A stretch of 9,803 nt of DNA. Source: Clostridiales bacterium UBA4653. GTDB taxonomy: Bacteria; Bacillota; Clostridia; Oscillospirales; CAG-272. Position numbers and translations under genes: made by a program. This document shows, one piece after another, positions 1 to 6,407 of this stretch (positions are counted from its first letter, which is position 1; the number at the start of each line of letters is the position of its first letter). Under the pieces are notes generated by a model. The model was given only the letters and a program-made list of their open reading frames with translations, had not been told where the DNA came from and made no database searches. The DNA lies in the NCBI GenBank assembly GCA_002405565.1, contig DHMB01000140.1, positions 3,462 to 13,264 on the forward strand, given 5' to 3'.

Positions 1-467
1 CGGATGTTTGTACAACCGTGCTTTTTGAGCATTGTGATAGCGTCCGAAGCGCTGCCACCTGTTGCGAGCATGGGGTCGACAACTATTACTATTCTCTCTC
101 CGATATCCGTGGGGAGCTTGCAATAGTATTCGTGAGGCTCGTGCGTATCGGGGTCTCTGTAAAGACCGATGTGTCCGACCTTTGCAACGGGAACAAGGTC
201 GAGCAGGCCGTCAACCATTCCGAGTCCCGCTCTGAGAATCGGCACAATGGCAACCTTCTTTCCCGAAATGACCTTCGCCGTCATTTTCTGAATGGGAGTG
301 TCAATTTCGATGTCCTCAAGGGGCAGGTCGCGCGTGACCTCATAACCCATAAGCATGGATATTTCCTTGAGGAGCTGACGGAAGTCCTTCGGGCCTGTTT
401 CCGTCTTTCTCATGTGTGTCAGCTTGTGCTGGATAAGCGGGTGGTTGATTACGTGAAGTTCGCTCAT
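1..467 (-). CDS. upp: Uracil phosphoribosyltransferase, 3' end missing
   Basis: This enzyme makes UMP from uracil and PRPP in the cytoplasm (pyrimidine salvage). I translated the minus strand from the ATG at 465-467. It reads MSELHVINHPLIQHKLTHMR and continues with no stop to the window edge, giving 155 residues of a family that is usually about 209. The PRPP-binding motif is visible at about residues 129-140 (VVDPMLATGGSA), and the conserved segment PILRAGLGM lies at about 77-84. The missing C-terminal quarter would carry the uracil-binding segment. AGGAG lies 8 nt before the ATG (476-480). The gene has its own promoter (519-547) and a hairpin in its leader. It appears to be transcribed separately from the pseudouridine synthase gene upstream. 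Identity is near certain; only the end is unseen. Confidence 0.96.
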   Translation of the reverse strand, partial: MSELHVINHPLIQHKLTHMRKTETGPKDFRQLLKEISMLMGYEVTRDLPLEDIEIDTPIQKMTAKVISGKKVAIVPILRAGLGMVDGLLDLVPVAKVGHIGLYRDPDTHEPHEYYCKLPTDIGERIVIVVDPMLATGGSASDAITMLKKHGCTNI

Positions 468-484
468 TTTTTCATCTCCTGACC

Positions 485-502
485 TTTCCGATTTTTCGGA
501 AA
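485..502 (-). promoter_or_regulatory. Hairpin in the upp leader
   Basis: A perfect 7-bp inverted repeat (TTTCCGA, 4-nt spacer, TCGGAAA) sits between the predicted transcription start (about 512) and the AGGAG site of upp, ending 4 nt before that site. In RNA it would form a small 5'-leader stem-loop. It has no U-tract, so it is not an intrinsic terminator. It could stabilise the mRNA, affect ribosome loading, or be a palindromic operator in DNA. The sequence does not say which. Confidence 0.45.
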
Positions 503-518
503 TTTATTTTCACTCTTT

Positions 519-547
519 ATTATAAAACAAAGGCGCGTTTTAATCAA
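519..547 (-). promoter_or_regulatory. Sigma-A-type promoter for upp
   Basis: On the minus strand, TTGATT (542-547) is followed by a 17-nt spacer and TATAAT (519-524), a near-consensus housekeeping promoter. Initiation would fall near 512, leaving a leader of about 45 nt before the upp ATG. The -35 hexamer lies in the loop of the upstream gene's terminator, and the spacer contains that terminator's downstream arm. Confidence 0.85.
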
Positions 548-562
548 TAGCAAAAACGCACC
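525..562 (-). terminator. Intrinsic terminator after the RluA-family gene
   Basis: Minus-strand RNA forms a 10-bp stem: GGUGCGUUUU (553-562) pairs with AAAACGCGCC (532-541) across an 11-nt loop. It is followed by UUUGUUUU. One pair is U-G, which works only in minus-strand RNA; the plus-strand copy would have a C-A mismatch. This points to termination of the gene ending at 579. A run of A residues precedes the stem. The element shares sequence with the upp promoter. Confidence 0.8.
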
Positions 563-578
563 TTTTTTCATCGAATAT

Positions 579-1532
579 TCAGATATTTTTTAGGAAAGGT
601 ATCTCATCCCTGCCGAGCTCAATCGTTTTTCCACGCAGATTCTCAAGCGGAGCGGAAACGTCGTCCCCGAAAACCGCCTTGTATGCACAGAGCGCCTGAC
701 GGTAAATTCCCTTCCTTCTGTCTGCACTGTTTTCCGCATATTTTCCGTCGCCGATGAGCGGATGACCGATACTCGCCATATGCGCGCGTATCTGATGGGT
801 TCTTCCCGTGACAAGCTCGACTTCAAGCAACGCATTTTCGCCTTCAACGCTTATGACGCGGTATTTTGTGACGATTTCCTTTGCGTCGCCGGAGCTGGGC
901 TTTTTCTCAAAAACACGGACAGTGTTCTTATCGCCGTCTTTTATCAGGTACCCGCGGAGCGTGTCCTCCCTCTTTGCGGGAACGCCGTGCACAAGGCAGA
1001 GATAAAACTTGCCGATTTTCCTCTCCTTGACAGCCTCGTTCATCGCGCGCAGAGCGGCGGCGTTCTTCGCCGCAAAAACGATACCGCAGGTGTTGCGGTC
1101 GATACGGTTACAAAGAGCGGGGGCAAAAGAATTTTCTTTTTCCTCGTCATATTCGCCCTTTTGCCAGAGGTATGCCTTTATCTGCTCGATGAGCGTGTTC
1201 TGCTCGCCCTCCTCGTCGCTGTGGCAGAGGAGTCCGACGGGCTTATTTGCGACGATTATGTTCTCATCCTCATAAACGACGCCGAAAACCGGCTTGATTT
1301 TCTTATAAAAAGCGTCGCTTTCGCGCGGAAAGAATTCATCGCTTATAAAGAGCAGAATTTCGTCACCCTCGCAGAGCATATGCCCGATTTCCGCCCGCTT
1401 TCTGTTCACCTTTATCTTCTTCGTCCTGATGAACTTATACATAAGTGATTTCGGAAGCAGGGGGAACGTCTTTGAAAGGAACTTGTCCAGTCTTTGTCCT
1501 GCGTCGTTACGGTTTACATCAACTTTTCTCAT
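579..1532 (-). CDS. RluA-family RNA pseudouridine synthase (RluC/RluD-like)
   Basis: The product isomerises specific uridines in structured RNA, most likely 23S rRNA, to pseudouridine. The 317-residue protein has an N-terminal S4 RNA-binding domain (about 10-62) and an RluA catalytic domain (about 80-300). The catalytic motif is NRIDRNTCG (142-150) with the nucleophile Asp145. The usual first residue of this motif is His (HRLDxxTSG), so Asn is a variant. GRTHQIRAHM (243-252) is the second hallmark. I chose the ATG at 1530-1532 because it forms an ATGA overlap with the stop of mtaB. A longer in-frame reading from 1568 would run deep into mtaB. GAGGA lies upstream inside the end of mtaB, so the two genes are probably translationally coupled. 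Which uridine is modified cannot be told from sequence. Confidence 0.92.
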   Translation of the reverse strand: MRKVDVNRNDAGQRLDKFLSKTFPLLPKSLMYKFIRTKKIKVNRKRAEIGHMLCEGDEILLFISDEFFPRESDAFYKKIKPVFGVVYEDENIIVANKPVGLLCHSDEEGEQNTLIEQIKAYLWQKGEYDEEKENSFAPALCNRIDRNTCGIVFAAKNAAALRAMNEAVKERKIGKFYLCLVHGVPAKREDTLRGYLIKDGDKNTVRVFEKKPSSGDAKEIVTKYRVISVEGENALLEVELVTGRTHQIRAHMASIGHPLIGDGKYAENSADRRKGIYRQALCAYKAVFGDDVSAPLENLRGKTIELGRDEIPFLKNI

Positions 1533-2842
1533 TTGCCTTCGTCCTCGCACAGTGCGCCGTAGGCACACCCATTTTTATAGTCCACAGCTACACATTTCAC
1601 GATTTTTCCCAGCAGACATTCGTCCGATTTTATCTTCACGTCCAGCATATTCTGCGCGTGACCGAAATAATATTCGTACTGCTTTTCCTCGATAAGAACG
1701 TAAAGCGGGGTCTGTTTTTCAATGTAGCTTTTATATACTTTTTCGGAAATCACCTCGCCGACCGAGGCAAGCTCGGCACATCTGCGGCTCTTTGTCTCGG
1801 GCGGAATCTTATCCGTCATTTTCTCCGCTTCCGTGCCCGACCTGTCCGAATAAGGAAAGATATGAATGTGATAAAGCCCGATGTCCTCGCAGAGGCGGCA
1901 CGTCTCTCTGAAATCCTCCTCCGTCTCTCCCGGAAAGCCGACTATCACGTCGGCGGAAAATTCCGCGTCCGGAAACGCCGATCTTATCATCGCGACCGAC
2001 CTTCTGACCATATCGGGATTATATTTCCGCCTCATTTTTTTCAGTACCTCTGCGCTCCCGCTCTGGAGCGAAAGATGAAACGACGGCAAAAATCCGCGAC
2101 AGTTTTTAAGCGAATTTATGAGCTTTTCATTCAGCACGGAAGGTTCAAGCGACGCAAGTCTGACGCGCTCCGCTCCGCTTTCGCAAGCCGCCCGGACAGC
2201 GTCCGCAAGCGTATAGTCCTTACCGTCTCTGCCGTATGACGCAACCTCAATTCCCGTCAGCACTATTTCCCTGCACCCGCTCCGGACAATCGCCTTCGCC
2301 TCTGCTCCGATCTCCTCGGGGTCACGCGAAACGACGCTTCCTCTCGCCCTGCGGATTATGCAATAGGCGCAATGATTATCGCACCCGTCCTCAATTTTCA
2401 GATATGCTCTGTCGCCCTTGAAATGCCCCATAAACATCTTTTCCATAGGCACTCCGGCAAGCTCTCCGACCTCGGTTTTCTTCTCAATGTTGCCCATAAC
2501 AGCCCGAACGGCAAAGTCGACGGCGGCGAGCTTGTTTCTCGTCCCGCAGACGAAATCCGCCCCGAGCTCAAACGCCTTCTGTGGGTTTATCTGACAGTAG
2601 CAACCCATAGCGATGACAACGGCTTGCGGATTCAGGTGCTTCCCGCGCCTTATGAACTGTCGTGACTTTCTGTCCGCCTCTGCCGTAACAGAGCAGGTAT
2701 TGACTATATAAACATCGGCTTTTTCGCCCGGCTCGCATATCTCAAAGCCGTTTTCCGCAAGTCTCTCGCAGACCACGTCCGACTCATATTGATTTGTTCT
2801 GCAACCCAGCGTATATATTGCCGCTCTCGGTTTTCTTTCCAT
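1529..2842 (-). CDS. mtaB: tRNA t6A37 methylthiotransferase MtaB
   Basis: MtaB is a radical-SAM enzyme that adds a methylthio group to C2 of t6A37, giving ms2t6A in ANN-decoding tRNAs. The 437-residue protein has three parts. The N-terminal MTTase domain carries cluster cysteines C14 (TLGCRTNQYES), C50 (NTCSVT) and C81 (MGCYCQ). The radical-SAM domain has CxxxCxxC at C154, C158 and C161 (DGCDNHCAYC). A TRAM-like tail occupies about 375-435. TLGCxxNQYES marks MtaB rather than MiaB. The ATG at 2840-2842 is preferred over an in-frame TTG four codons earlier, because GGAG sits 6 nt before the ATG and overlaps that TTG. A promoter lies at 2883-2911. It is followed, with a 4-nt ATGA overlap, by the pseudouridine synthase, so both are RNA-modification genes in one unit. 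Confidence 0.95.
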   Translation of the reverse strand: MERKPRAAIYTLGCRTNQYESDVVCERLAENGFEICEPGEKADVYIVNTCSVTAEADRKSRQFIRRGKHLNPQAVVIAMGCYCQINPQKAFELGADFVCGTRNKLAAVDFAVRAVMGNIEKKTEVGELAGVPMEKMFMGHFKGDRAYLKIEDGCDNHCAYCIIRRARGSVVSRDPEEIGAEAKAIVRSGCREIVLTGIEVASYGRDGKDYTLADAVRAACESGAERVRLASLEPSVLNEKLINSLKNCRGFLPSFHLSLQSGSAEVLKKMRRKYNPDMVRRSVAMIRSAFPDAEFSADVIVGFPGETEEDFRETCRLCEDIGLYHIHIFPYSDRSGTEAEKMTDKIPPETKSRRCAELASVGEVISEKVYKSYIEKQTPLYVLIEEKQYEYYFGHAQNMLDVKIKSDECLLGKIVKCVAVDYKNGCAYGALCEDEGK

Positions 2843-2848
2843 AGCTTT

Positions 2849-2852
2849 CTCC
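2849..2852 (-). promoter_or_regulatory. Ribosome binding site deciding the mtaB start
   Basis: GGAG on the minus strand lies 6 nt before the ATG at 2842. The alternative upstream TTG (2852-2854) overlaps this site and has no purine-rich element in front of it, only the T-rich terminator tail. Confidence 0.75.
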
Positions 2853-2888
2853 AAAATAAAATGAGATGACTTTTATCATCTCATTTTA
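2853..2888 (-). terminator. Intrinsic terminator after dacF
   Basis: A perfect 13-bp inverted repeat (2857-2869 with 2876-2888) has the 6-nt loop CTTTTA. In the minus-strand sense the stem ends in TTTTA and is followed by TTTTGG. The stem is A+T-rich but long. It starts 24 nt after the dacF stop. Its upstream arm contains the -10 hexamer of the mtaB promoter. Confidence 0.7.
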
Positions 2889-2911
2889 CACCATATTTAT
2901 TATAAAGTCAA
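2883..2911 (-). promoter_or_regulatory. Sigma-A-type promoter for mtaB
   Basis: TTGACT (2906-2911) is followed by an exact 17-nt spacer and TAAAAT (2883-2888). The -35 begins 1 nt after the dacF stop codon. The predicted start near 2876 leaves a leader of about 34 nt. This transcript would contain only the second arm of the terminator hairpin, so the hairpin should not form on mRNAs begun here. Confidence 0.7.
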
Positions 2912-2912
2912 T

Positions 2913-4103
2913 TCAATTCGGAGGAGAACATAAAAACCAACTGCCGAGTTTTTTCAGCATAGACCAGAAATTTATCTTTTCAACGGTCTCCGCCGCCAGA
3001 ATATCCGCCGTGCCGACGCTTTTTCCGTCCAGCATGTAGGTCACCGTGCCGATTTTCTCCCCCTTTGCAATCGGCGCCGTCAGCTTTTCGGGAACATCTG
3101 TCACCTTTTCAATCTTTGACGCGTCGCCCTTTGAAACGACTGTCGAAAAGCCTTCGCTTATACCCTTCGTCATGTTTTCCTTGCCGCCGGTAACATAAAT
3201 ATCTTCAAACTCCTCCGGCTCATCCGTATAAACGGAATAATTTGCAAAACCAAAATCAAAGAGCGACTTTGCCGCTTCGTTGCGGATATCCCTCGTCGGT
3301 GCCGCCATAATAACGGCAATGAGAGTCAGCCCGCCGCGCTCAGCCGTTGCGCTGATACAGAATTTTGCCTTTGCCGTCGAGCCTGTTTTCAGCCCCGTCG
3401 CGCCCTTATAAAAGCGGATAAGACGGTTTGTGTTTGTCAGTCCGAAGGTGCCGCCGCGGATGGTGTCCATCCAGAGCGTCGAATAATTATAAACCAGCTC
3501 GTGACTGATAACCTCGCGGGATATTATCGCTATATCGCGCGCAGACATCGTGTGGCTTGTCGCAGTGTCGTCAAGACCCGTAGGGTTTTCGAAATACGTG
3601 TTTTTGCAACCCAGTTCCTTTGCCCGCTCGTTCATCCGCGCGACAAACGCATCCTCGCTCCCGCAGACATACTCCGCAAGGGCAACAGCCGCGTCGTTTG
3701 CGGAAGCAACTATCATACTTTTGAGCAGGTCGCTTACGCTCATCGTCTCGCCGGGCGCAAGAAAAACCTGCGAACCGCCCATCGACGCCGCGTTCTCGCT
3801 GACGGAAACCATTTCGTCGAGAGAGATTTTGCCGGAATCAATCGCTTCAAGCACGAGGAGCATCGTCATCGTTTTTGTGACGGACGCTGGCGGAAGGGGC
3901 TCGTCTGCGTTCTGCTCATAAAGCACGGTGCCGCTTCCCGCTTCCATTAAAATCGCGCTGACAGCGTCGACCTTTTTGCCGTATTCGACAGCCGCAGGAG
4001 CGTCGACGGAAGCCTCCGTGTCCCCTCCGCCTCCCGCAAAAGCGCAGAGCGAAAACGCAAATATCAGAACCACCGCCACCATAACCGATATGTATTTTTT
4101 CAT
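2913..4103 (-). CDS. dacF: Serine-type D-Ala-D-Ala carboxypeptidase (DacF/PBP5 family)
   Basis: This penicillin-binding protein trims the terminal D-Ala from peptidoglycan pentapeptides outside the membrane. The 396-residue protein begins with a signal peptide (about 1-23: MKK, a hydrophobic core, then AFA before a glycine run). The peptidase S11 domain has SxxK at S74-K77 (ASVTK, nucleophile S74), SxN at S134-N136 (SAND) and KTG at 239-241 (LKTGS). A PBP5_C-like domain follows at about 287-375. The end (about 378-392) looks like a short amphipathic membrane-anchor helix. C20 does not sit in a good lipobox, so it is probably not a lipoprotein. GGAAG lies 6 nt before the ATG. It sits alone between two terminators. 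The family also includes DacA/DacB-type paralogues, so the symbol is the best subfamily guess. A weak sporulation-like promoter is possible upstream. Confidence 0.93.
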   Translation of the reverse strand: MKKYISVMVAVVLIFAFSLCAFAGGGGDTEASVDAPAAVEYGKKVDAVSAILMEAGSGTVLYEQNADEPLPPASVTKTMTMLLVLEAIDSGKISLDEMVSVSENAASMGGSQVFLAPGETMSVSDLLKSMIVASANDAAVALAEYVCGSEDAFVARMNERAKELGCKNTYFENPTGLDDTATSHTMSARDIAIISREVISHELVYNYSTLWMDTIRGGTFGLTNTNRLIRFYKGATGLKTGSTAKAKFCISATAERGGLTLIAVIMAAPTRDIRNEAAKSLFDFGFANYSVYTDEPEEFEDIYVTGGKENMTKGISEGFSTVVSKGDASKIEKVTDVPEKLTAPIAKGEKIGTVTYMLDGKSVGTADILAAETVEKINFWSMLKKLGSWFLCSPPN

Positions 4104-4172
4104 ATTCTTCTTCCTTTCGCTTTGTCTTGGTAAAGAATATGAAGGTCGCGCCGCATTTATTCCGGATAAAGC

Positions 4173-4198
4173 AAAAAACGGACGGCAAACGCCGTCCG
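4173..4198 (-). terminator. Intrinsic terminator after tpiA
   Basis: This is a strong rho-independent terminator. The minus-strand stem CGGACGGC/GCCGTCCG (4191-4198 with 4179-4186) has a 4-nt loop and is followed by six U residues (4173-4178). It begins 16 nt after the tpiA stop and ends the pgk-tpiA unit. It is the only GC-rich terminator of the four in this window. Confidence 0.93.
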
Positions 4199-4214
4199 CT
4201 TTGATACTTTTTGC

Positions 4215-4985
4215 TTATTTCTGAGCCGCTGTGATTATCGTTGTGAAATCCGGAACCTTGAGCGAAGCTCCGCCGATAAGTCCGCCGTCGATATCCTTCA
4301 TGGAAAGAAGCTCGTCTGCGTTCTTTGCGTTCATAGAGCCGCCGTACTGGATTGTCATTCCGAGAGCGGTCTTTTCGTCATAAATGCCTGCAACAACTTC
4401 GCGGATAGCCGCGCAGACCTCTTCAGCCTGCTCTGCCGTCGCCGTTTTGCCGGTGCCGATAGCCCAAACGGGCTCATATGCGATGATAACGTTCTTTGCC
4501 TGCTCCGCCGTTACGCCCATAAGAGCGATCTTTGTCTGACGGGAAACGGTTTCCGTTGTGATATTCTGCTCGCGCTCCGTGAGCGTTTCGCCAACGCAAA
4601 GGATGACCTTCAGTCCTGCATTGAGAGCGGCAAGAGTTCTCTGGTTGACGGTTACATCCGTTTCGCCGAAGTACTGTCTTCTCTCGCTATGACCGATGAT
4701 AACGTATTCCGTGCCGACGGCGCAGAGCATTTCAGCGGAGATTTCGCCCGTGTATGCTCCCTTTTCGGCAAAGTGAACGTTTTCCGCGCCGATTTTTATG
4801 TTTGTACCTTCCGCAGCCTTGACAGCCGTTGCAATGTCAACAAACGGCACGCAGAGAACGATTTCGCAACCGTTCATGGAAGCGACAGCGGGAGCAAGCT
4901 CCTTTATGAAGGCTTCCGTAGCCGCGGGGGTCATATTCATCTTCCAGTTGCCGGCGATGACGGCTTTTCTGTTTGTCTTATCCAT
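4215..4985 (-). CDS. tpiA: Triosephosphate isomerase
   Basis: The enzyme interconverts dihydroxyacetone phosphate and glyceraldehyde 3-phosphate in glycolysis and gluconeogenesis. Its 256 residues form a complete TIM barrel of normal length. All key residues are present: N13 and K15 (AGNWKMN), H99 (IGHSERR), E171 and the mobile loop 6 (AYEPVWAIGTGK, 169-180). The phosphate-binding segments are YGGSM (214-218) and GLIGGASL (235-242). The ATG at 4985 has GGAGG 9 nt upstream (4995-4999). The gene starts 17 nt after the pgk stop and is evidently co-transcribed with it. Nothing is unusual in the protein. Confidence 0.98.
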   Translation of the reverse strand: MDKTNRKAVIAGNWKMNMTPAATEAFIKELAPAVASMNGCEIVLCVPFVDIATAVKAAEGTNIKIGAENVHFAEKGAYTGEISAEMLCAVGTEYVIIGHSERRQYFGETDVTVNQRTLAALNAGLKVILCVGETLTEREQNITTETVSRQTKIALMGVTAEQAKNVIIAYEPVWAIGTGKTATAEQAEEVCAAIREVVAGIYDEKTALGMTIQYGGSMNAKNADELLSMKDIDGGLIGGASLKVPDFTTIITAAQK

Positions 4986-5002
4986 TATAAATCGCCTCCG
5001 AA

Positions 5003-6304
5003 TTATTTATCAAGCAGGCAAGCTATTCCGGGAAGCTCCTTGCCTTCAAGGAATTCAAGGGACGCGCCGCCGCCTGTCGAGATGTGCGTCATCTTGTCGG
5101 CATAGCCGAGTTTTTCAACAGCCGCAGCAGAGTCGCCGCCGCCGATGATCGATACAGCGCCGCTGTTTGCGATAGCTTCCGCAACCGCGCATGTGCCGCC
5201 TTCGAAGTTCTTCCATTCGGAAACGCCCATAGGCCCGTTCCAGACAACCGTTCCTGCGCCTGCGATCGTCTTTGAGAAGAGCTCTCTTGTCTTATCGCCG
5301 ATGTCAAGACCCATCCAACCGTCCGGGATAGCGTTTGAATACATTCTCATATGAACGGTGTTCTCGTCATATTCTCTGCCGATGATGTTATCAACGGGGA
5401 GAATGAAGCTGACGCCCTTTGCTCTTGCCTTTTCAACAGTTGCCTTTGCAATGTCGAGCTTGTCATATTCGCAGATGGATGTACCGACGTTCTGACCGAA
5501 AGCCTTGAAGAACGTGTAAGCCATACCGCCGCCGATGATGAGCGTATCAACCTTGTCTATAAGGTTTTCGATAACGCCGATCTTATCGGATACCTTTGCG
5601 CCGCCGAGAACAGCGACAAACGGTCTCTTCGGGTCTTCGAGCGCCTTGCCCATAATTGTGATTTCTTTCTGAATGAGGTAACCGCAGACAGCGGGAAGTC
5701 CGCCGTACATAGCAACGCCTGCCGTTGAAGCGTGAGCTCTGTGAGCCGTGCCGAAAGCGTCGTTTACGAATACGTCGCCGAAGGCTGCGAGTTTCTTTGA
5801 GAATTCCTCGTCATTCTTCTCTTCCTTCTTTGTGAAACGTGTGTTCTCGAGAAGAACGATCTTTCCGCCTTCGAGAGCGGCAACCTTTGCCTGAGCGTCC
5901 TCGCCGACTGTGTCCTCAGCGAACGTTACGATACCGCCGAGATACTCATTGAGTCTGTCAGCAACAATCTTGAGAGAGAACTTCTGCTTGTCGCCCTGAG
6001 CTTTTTCGATGTATTTTGCCGTAGCTGCTTCTCTTTCCTCTTCGGGAAGAGCCGCAACAGCCGCAGCTTCCTTCTTTGAGAGCTTGATCTCTTTGTCAAA
6101 AATGTTGTGGGGCTTGCCCATATGGGAGCAAAGAACAACCTTGCAGTTCTTCTCAACAAGATATTTAATCGTCGGAAGAGCTTCTGTTATTCTCTTGTCG
6201 CTTGTGATGACTCCGTCCTTTACGGGTACGTTGAAGTCACATCTTACAAGGACTCTTTTGCCGGCAACGTCGATATCTTCTATCGACTTTTTGTTGTAAG
6301 TCAT
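5003..6304 (-). CDS. pgk: Phosphoglycerate kinase
   Basis: Pgk transfers phosphate from 1,3-bisphosphoglycerate to ADP in glycolysis. The 433-residue protein starts MTYNKKS and has the signature RCDFNVPVKDG (21-31). The nucleotide and hinge elements include LGGAKVSDK (233-241), GGGMAYTF (258-265), WNGPMG (355-360) and GGGDSAA (388-394). It is longer than the usual roughly 395 residues. Between SHMGKP (60-65) and FSLK (109-112) there is a charged, Ala/Glu/Lys-rich segment of about 43 residues, where many Pgks have about 8. The ATG at 6304 has GAGG 9 nt before it (6314-6317). An upstream in-frame start at 6370 is rejected because that extension covers the promoter. tpiA follows after 17 nt. No gapA, gpmI or eno is adjacent. 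Confidence 0.97.
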   Translation of the reverse strand: MTYNKKSIEDIDVAGKRVLVRCDFNVPVKDGVITSDKRITEALPTIKYLVEKNCKVVLCSHMGKPHNIFDKEIKLSKKEAAAVAALPEEEREAATAKYIEKAQGDKQKFSLKIVADRLNEYLGGIVTFAEDTVGEDAQAKVAALEGGKIVLLENTRFTKKEEKNDEEFSKKLAAFGDVFVNDAFGTAHRAHASTAGVAMYGGLPAVCGYLIQKEITIMGKALEDPKRPFVAVLGGAKVSDKIGVIENLIDKVDTLIIGGGMAYTFFKAFGQNVGTSICEYDKLDIAKATVEKARAKGVSFILPVDNIIGREYDENTVHMRMYSNAIPDGWMGLDIGDKTRELFSKTIAGAGTVVWNGPMGVSEWKNFEGGTCAVAEAIANSGAVSIIGGGDSAAAVEKLGYADKMTHISTGGGASLEFLEGKELPGIACLLDK

Positions 6305-6341
6305 TTTTATATACCTCGCTAATTTTAAGATTTTCTTATGT

Positions 6342-6370
6342 AGTATATCATCTTTATTTTGCTTTTTCAA
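6342..6370 (-). promoter_or_regulatory. Sigma-A-type promoter for pgk-tpiA
   Basis: TTGAAA (6365-6370) is followed by a 17-nt spacer and TATACT (6342-6347). TGA directly before the -10 supplies an extended -10 (TGn) element. Initiation near 6335 leaves a leader of about 31 nt with GAGG before the ATG at 6304. It starts 5 nt downstream of the preceding terminator stem. It looks strong, as expected for glycolytic genes. Confidence 0.88.
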
Positions 6371-6407
6371 TATATAAAATGATAATTTTCGTCGAAATTA
6401 TCATTTT
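6371..6407 (-). terminator. Intrinsic terminator after the U32-family gene
   Basis: A perfect 13-bp inverted repeat (6376-6388 with 6395-6407) has a 6-nt loop. In the minus-strand sense the stem ends in TTTT and is followed by ATATATTG. The stop codon of the U32-family gene (6401-6403) lies inside the upstream arm, so ribosomes finishing the gene would cover part of the hairpin. It resembles the dacF terminator in stem length, loop size and outer AAAATGA/TCATTTT sequence. Confidence 0.7.

Noticed and set aside
18..482. Plus-strand open frame at the left edge
   Set aside because: It is the antisense shadow of upp, whose minus-strand translation is unmistakable.
762..1448. 228-codon open frame on the plus strand
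   Set aside because: It lies antisense to the pseudouridine synthase gene, has no recognisable domain, and its composition follows the opposite strand's codon pattern.
1533..1568. 12-residue N-terminal extension of the pseudouridine synthase
   Set aside because: The ATGA overlap at 1529-1532 gives the natural start; the extension is arginine-rich read-through of the mtaB tail.
1445..2239. 264-codon open frame on the plus strand
   Set aside because: It is antisense to mtaB, with an Arg/Phe/His-rich composition typical of a shadow frame and no family resemblance.
3916..4188. 90-codon minus-strand frame overlapping the start of dacF
   Set aside because: It is a frame-shifted reading of the dacF 5' end and the upstream terminator, with no ribosome site of its own.
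6305..6370. 22-residue N-terminal extension of Pgk
   Set aside because: The extension covers a consensus promoter (6342-6370) and the GAGG site; the protein family begins near MTYNKKS.
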